This document shows, piece after piece, positions 58,273 to 64,000 of a DNA stretch of 64,000 nt. A model generated the notes under the pieces. That model did no database searches. It saw nothing but the letters and a program-made list of their open reading frames with translations, and was not told the DNA's origin. How positions within the stretch are numbered: position 1 is the stretch's first letter; every line of letters starts with the position of its first letter. Origin of the DNA: Hevea brasiliensis (taxonomy: Eukaryota; Streptophyta; Magnoliopsida; Malpighiales; Euphorbiaceae); assembly GCF_030052815.1 (NCBI RefSeq), contig NC_079499.1, forward strand, positions 84,669,183 to 84,733,182, in the 5' to 3' direction. Position numbers and translations under genes: made by a program.

Positions 58273-59460
58273 ATGGAAGAGGGTGATCGTTCATTCGATC
58301 AATCGATAGAGGCTGAGGTGCAAGGGGATGCCCCATGCCTACATAATGTCAGTGGTTCAAGAGCACCAGCCCTGCGATCTGCGCAGATTCTACGCTCGAT
58401 TCGCTCGTGACGGCTGCAATGTTCCAACAAATGGATGGTAATGTGCCTACTCAAGCCCCAATACAGACTCCAGTGGTACAACCACAGTCTTCTGCTAGAC
58501 AATATGACAAATTGATGAAGTATGGGGCTCTGAGTTTGAGGGGATAGATCCTCTAGAAGGTGAACAGTGGTTAGAGAGAATGGATAGGGTATTCAAGAAA
58601 CCGCATTGCACATAGGAGCTCGATTTGAATACTCGGTGTCTTTGTTCTGAGGATGCTTATGATTGGTGGAAAACCATTCCCTGATGCAGTAGAACCTACG
58701 GTGCTATCATGGAATGACTTCCTCAGGAATTGAGGCAAAAATATGTCCCCGATGCTTATGTAGACCGAAGTGCAAGAATTCCTAAGTCCAAGCAGGCGGA
58801 TCGGTGGTCGAGTATGAAAGGAATTCTCCCGCCTAAGCCATTATGCACGAAGTCTACTTTCTAACAGTGAGGAGAGATGTAAGAGGCTTGGCGGCTTGAA
58901 GCCTAGTATCGATTACAAGTGGTCGGATTCAAACATAACAACTTCTCTGAACTTATTTCTCAAGCACTAGAATTAGAAAGAATTGAATCTGAAGCGGCTC
59001 TTGAGAAAAAGAAATCAGAGAAGACAGAAAAAGAGGGAAAGTCAGTGACGAGTTCTAGTGGTCCTCTGGAAAGAGGAAAACTTTGGGGATACGACAGGAG
59101 ATAGTAAGAAGTCCAGTAGAGAAATAGATTTTGGACAGAAACCACCTCGATCCGATCACAAACTCAACGAAACACGTAAATGCGCTGTCAGATCGACTTT
59201 GTGAAACTTGTGGTAAACCACATAGTGGGCTATGTTATAGAGCTGTAGGAGCATGCTTTAACTGTGGAGAGACTGGTCATTTTGCTAGGGATTGTGTAAA
59301 TCCAGGTCGTTCTAGATCATTTACTACACCAAAGGGATCAACCCAAGTTTCTACCCCAAAGAGTTCACCATCAGTTAGTAGAGGCAAAGGTAGAGGTAGG
59401 GTAGTACACCTAGAAGTCGGACTCATGTGAATCACCAAAGCAGGTGATGCTTCAACTAGA
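58273..59460 (+). pseudogene. gag: Family B gag, second copy, frameshifted
   Basis: Parallel to the gag at 51961. The ATG at 58273 opens the same N-terminus, but the frame is lost around 58370-58410 in a patch that differs from the first copy by many small indels. The basic/acidic helix is at 58919-59040. A clean piece at 59131-59430 holds both cysteine motifs, CETCGKPHSGLC and the CCHC knuckle CFNCGETGHFARDC, followed by a Ser/Arg/Gly-rich tail. Between the two copies each domain is readable at least once, so the family consensus gag was probably a complete protein. Confidence 0.82.
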
Positions 59461-60523
59461 GTATACGCTATCTGACAGAAAAGAGATGAGACTTTTGACA
59501 TCATTCTTTGGTACTTTCTCAATTAGCAACTAAGATATATATATGTATTGTTTGACCAGAGTTTGCATACTTTTATGTTAGTGTTAGAACTACATGTTCA
59601 TGTTGTTATTCCTTCTGGGGAATAAATTTTGATGCATTAGTGATTAGCCCTTAAGATAAGGATTGTGATAATAAGTGAAATTAGTTTTGAAAGAGTTTAT
59701 CGGCGAAAAGTATTTTCTAACACACCATAAATTATAAAGCTAATTGGCGAGCCTACTTAATGTAAGGCAAGAGGATGTAAAAGTAAGATGCAGTAATGGA
59801 ATTGCTCTAGATGAGGGTAAGGAGGTTACTGTTAGAAATTGCTAATGGATATTGTAATCAGAATAAGATTCGAATATCAGTGAATTCAAAAAGAATAAAA
59901 GATAACAAATTTTGATCTATTGTGATGTATCGAAGTAACTATGCAAAGTTCTTCAAGTTTATCTTTGTAGTCGCAGATTCTGATCGACTTGAGATTATTG
60001 TGTAGATCTACGTACTACCCGATAGTACACCTAGATAAGAGTAGTTGCCAACGGCATCTGTTTTGGGATAGTGATGCCCTGACTGAATTTAATTGTTAGA
60101 AATAAGTTTGAAAATCCTACTTAGGATCTAAAACTCAAAAGTTAAAATATCGAAAGGTTATAGTTCGATACAAAAGGAAGTAAGTTATAGAATATTGTGA
60201 GATAAAAAGAGTTATGAAAGTAGAGAATTGAACAGTTGATTCATGTGTAACAAAGAAATATTACAAATGTGAGGAAGACTATGGACTAGAATGGTCAGAG
60301 GACCAATGACTAATGAATGATTCTAACATGACCTCAAGGGTCATTCAAGGAGCAACGTGAACCAAAATATTAAAAGATAATAGTAAGAGGAGATTGGTGT
60401 TATCCAAACAAATTAAACATTGTATTAGATTGTTAAAAGTCTTACGATCATATAGACAGGAGAAAATAAACGTATGACTATTGTAAGATAGCTATTGGGT
60501 AAAATTTCATGGACGAAATTTAT
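59461..60523 (+). other. Non-coding interior of family B, second copy
   Basis: Near-identical to 53182-54213 apart from small indels. No coding frame. Confidence 0.6.
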
Positions 60524-60539
60524 TTAAGGGGGGGAGAAT
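60524..60539 (+). other. Polypurine tract, second copy
   Basis: The same sequence as 54214-54229, directly before the LTR at 60540. Confidence 0.9.
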
Positions 60540-63500
60540 TGTAACACCCCAAAGTTCGGTAGTGCGTTCTACTGCTCCGGTGACCAGTGTTGTCCGGACA
60601 GCTAGGATGCCTAGAACTACACTTTGACATGAGGGAGGAGACATAAAATAATGAAATACAAGAAAAGAAAATACAAGAAAAACAAAGGAAAAATAATAGC
60701 AAAGAAATGTGATCAAGTTAAACGAGCCGGGAAACCTAGCGATGGGTGACCGCACCGGGAAGTCACGGCGTGGACCGTTGACTAGCCCTGGACTGCGGGG
60801 AACCCTGGAAAACATTTTTAGGACTTAAATAGACCCTTGTTGAAGAATAAATATCATTAGAAAGATCAAAGAAAAATTAAATAATTAGTACAAAGAAAAG
60901 TTAGAAATCGAAAAACAGACAAAACCCGGTAATACCGAAAAATCGGGAACGTAACCCGAACAGGGGCATTATGGTCATTTGACGTCCCGAAGTGTCTTTT
61001 GACCTAAATGTCCATTAAAAATAAATAATATTACACTTAGAAAATAAAAAAAAAATTAATTTGGTGGTACCTAAAGTAAATAGCTAAAATCAAGGGTTTA
61101 ATGTGGGATTAAATGAAAGTTTAGCTTAAAATATGATTAAAATTGTGAGTGGACCACTAATGCATAAAATAAACATATAATAGGGCAGCTGTAACTCCAC
61201 TAAATCAGCTGAACTTCATCTTCCTCAAAGTGATCTCAACATTGCCGTGAATGAAGGTGAGAGGAAAAACCATGGCCATTTCTCATGCAAGCTCTCTTAA
61301 CTCTCCATTTTCAACTCCAATCTCTTAAGTTCCTTCATGAAACTTTGTCTACTCATCACAAGGAAGAGTTTGATACTAAATTTGAGAAGTTTAAGCAAGG
61401 TTTAACAAACTCCAAGCATAAGGTAAGTTCATAATTTTGAAGATAGCTTTGTTAAGTTTTGTGTGCATGTTATGGGTGTTGGTTTTGTGAAGGAAATTTT
61501 GAAGTTTAAATAGTTATTGAGATAGCCATTTTTGGACAGCCATGGGGTCACACATTTGATGATTTATTATGCATATAATTGATGAGAAATAATGTTGATC
61601 ATGGTAAATTAATAACCTAGTGAATTATTTCATGTTTATATGGTGATTTATGCACTTGGATGGGAATTGGTAACTTGGACAGCACTTTGATGTTGAAGGA
61701 CAAATTTGGGCAGCCTTGGGGACACTTGAATAAATGTGTATATTCATGGGAGTGTTGGCAGAATTGTGGCATTAAGGAATGAAGGATATGTGTATGAAAT
61801 TATTGTGTAAAGTGTATGTGAGAATTAGTGGTGTTTAGGTGTGTATGTAATGGTATTGAGATATTGTAAATGTGAATTATATTTGGTGTGTTGAGGGTAA
61901 TGGTAATCTGCCCAAAATAATGTTAATGTAAAGTAGATTATACTGTGGTTAATGTACCAAAACAGATTGGTAGGGAAGTGAACCAAATTGCAAGGTATAT
62001 GTGTGTTTGAAGTGGGGTGTGAAATGCATATTGAGGGCAGTGTACATTTTAGCCCATAACCTGAAATGTGTAACCTCAATTGGTATGAGACCAATTTGAG
62101 GTGAAACTAGGCACAAAATGTGCCAACTTTCATTGAGAAACCATACCAAAATTCTGCTTGCAAGTTGATGTGAAAAATGACCAATTCGGATTAGGTACAC
62201 TTGAGACCTAAAAACTGACCATTTGGGCAGCAGTGAGTATTTAGGCCATAACTCACTCCAAACAGGTCCAATTGACCTGAAATTTTAACCATGAATAGTT
62301 AAGACCCATACCTACAAGTCTTATGAAGACACCAAAACCCAGAAATGACCAGAAGCAAGTCAAAAAGCTTGCACAAGTTCGGGTCCAAAAACTGGCCGAA
62401 CCAAAGTTGACCAAATTGACCAAAAATTGACCTAATTTGATACCAATTGACCAGCAATAGTATAATGACCATAACTTGGTCTACTTAACTCGGAATGACC
62501 TGAAATTTTGGCCCGCGTGCAATAAGACATAGATCTACAAGTTTGTAGTTTTGACCAAAACCCGAAAACTGAGGGAACTAGATCGTCCGGCTAGGTCAAA
62601 CCAGTGTCCCAGAATCCAGCAATTTGCATTAAAATGCACTAAACAAGAAAATGACTTTGGTAAAACGTACCAAACCTAAAGCCCTATCGAATGTGACATA
62701 TTAACGACACTAAAACCTAATTTACCTAAAACGCATAGCGAGGGTCGGTATATTAGGTGATTAAGTGAATAATTGAGTTGATGCATTATTTACCAAACAC
62801 CATCGATAGAGTTTAATTTAGTCTTGAAACACTTCAAATTGTGTTTCTCGATTAACAAGGACTCGGCAAAGGGAAGGAAACGAGTCGGACAGTAGGGACG
62901 ATCATCGAGAGGTTTGTGCACAACGGCTATTTCTTTTGAATTTTTCAATTGAAATAAATTATGACTATTTGTATAATACTGTTTTAAATTGTGGAAATGT
63001 GTTTGGTGGACACTTATTGATTGAAAAACATTGTGAATGGTTTGAAACTGTGAAAAATTGTTTGAATGATATTGATGGATACTTATTGATTGAAAAGCAT
63101 CGTAAATGGTTTTGTGGAAATTGAAGTGAATTACGAATTGTGTTGCCATTTTGTGAATGAAATTATAACTTTGGAAATTTATTGGATTCTTACGGATCAT
63201 TTGAATAAAATGTTTGGAATTGTTTTGACTCACAATTGGCATGACAACGATAATATGTTCCTCCTCCATTAATGGGGTGAGTGTGATTATTCCTCCCTCT
63301 TTGACTTATTAGTGCAGGGTGAGTATGATTATGTTCCTCCCTCTTTGACTTCGATCGAGGTGAGTATGGATGAGTTCTCATTATATAGCTAGCTTCCTCC
63401 CTCATTGATTTCGATTATTGGGGTGAGCATGTCTTGTCGTGGTGTACAACACGGCATATATGGAAAAAATTGTGTCATGGCCTAAATTGTGTTATAGATT

Positions 63501-64000
63501 GGCAACCTTGTATTCTTGATTATTTGATCGAATTGTGTTATTATGTATTGTGAGATTGTGAAATTGATTTAAACTCTTATTGACATATCTTGTCTATTGA
63601 ATTCAACCATGATCGACTTATTGAAAATTATTGTGATATTAACAAATGGAGTTTAAATTCTTGTTGACATTTATTGTCTGAATTTAACTATGGTTTTAAG
63701 TATCCACTATTGATATGATTTATGAATTGTGATTTAAAATTTGTATTTGGTAAATGTTGTGCACTGCTGAGACATTGTCTCGTGATAGCTTTTATTCCGT
63801 CGCAGTAGAGACAGACAGGCGGCAAAGCTAGGTCGCTAGTATCGCCAATGAGAGATTTTTGGGTATAGTGAGTATACCACATGTGGCATTTTGTCTGTAA
63901 TGTATATTCACTGTATGTATATTTTGTTCTTGGTTTTGAGCATTGTAAATTTAAGTTGTACAAAGAAAGTTGTAAAATAATTATGAGTTATTTGGCTTGT
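60540..64000 (+). repeat. Family B LTR, third copy, cut by the window edge
   Basis: Starts TGTAACACCCC. 3461 bp are visible, with modules at 62052-62142, 62244-62333 and 62467-62556. By comparison with the other copies about 394 bp remain outside the window. Confidence 0.92.

Larger units (their letters stand above)
47919..64000 (+). mobile_element. Family B tandem array: LTR-interior-LTR-interior-LTR
   Basis: Three LTRs (47919-51774, 54230-58083, 60540 to the window edge) alternate with two interiors (51775-54229, 58084-60539; 2455 and 2456 bp) in the same direction. Each interior has a primer site, a broken gag, the same non-coding spacer and a polypurine tract. There is no protease, reverse transcriptase or integrase. 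If the last LTR is full length the array ends near 64394. The insertion point is in copia pol after TGTGT (47914-47918). A shared central LTR is what unequal recombination between LTRs would give; a misassembled repeat is the other explanation. Confidence 0.9.

Overview
The window is nuclear DNA of a flowering plant, almost certainly a eudicot. The signs are one intron-bearing Golden2-like (GLK) transcription factor gene, long-LTR Ty3/gypsy chromoviruses (Tekay/Del-like), an Athila-type gypsy element, a Ty1/copia remnant, AT-rich spacers and microsatellites. The GLK sequence looks most like Malpighiales/Euphorbiaceae to me, but that is an impression and not a search result. There is no operon, CRISPR array, rRNA or tRNA gene. 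Most of the sequence is nested retrotransposons.

Layout. 1-4132: minus-strand end of a family A gypsy element (gag, primer-binding site, 3.2-kb LTR). 4133-4188: 56 bp of older target. 4189-13992: a complete plus-strand family A element with 4.3-kb LTRs, a 1.2-kb interior holding only a broken gag, and a CCTGG target duplication. 13998-14561: the rest of the target, a decayed coiled-coil reading frame. 14562-17200: AT-rich, non-coding, with repeated GAGATCGG words and CACTA-like fragments. 17203-18285 and 28211-29000: an old gypsy element split by a minus-strand family B element (18286-28210; LTRs about 3.5 kb, damaged gag, integrase plus chromodomain, no reverse transcriptase). 30272-33011: GLK, minus strand, six coding exons, the only host gene. 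About 35640-43815: Athila element, minus strand, full gag-pol order but many stops. 43816-44831: family B LTR fragment. 44832-47918: Ty1/copia LTR and 3' end of pol, minus strand. 47919-64000: a family B array in the order LTR, interior, LTR, interior, LTR.

How the parts relate. The right-hand side is a chain of insertions: Athila was cut by family B, which was cut by copia, which was cut by the family B array. Families A and B have the same initiator-tRNA-Met-type primer site, related LTR starts, the same polypurine context and gag-only or pol-deleted interiors. They look like non-autonomous passengers that would need proteins from a chromovirus elsewhere.

The feature I find most unusual is a module of about 90 bp present three times in every complete LTR of both families. 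It starts near GNCCATAACT, has an AATTG-centred dyad about 25 bp in, and ends near GAAGAAACC. I do not recognise a published name for it. A second notable point is that differences between near-identical LTR copies cluster at CAG/CTG/CCGG sites, which suggests methylation-related base-calling error. Pseudogene calls in the family B array should therefore be held loosely.
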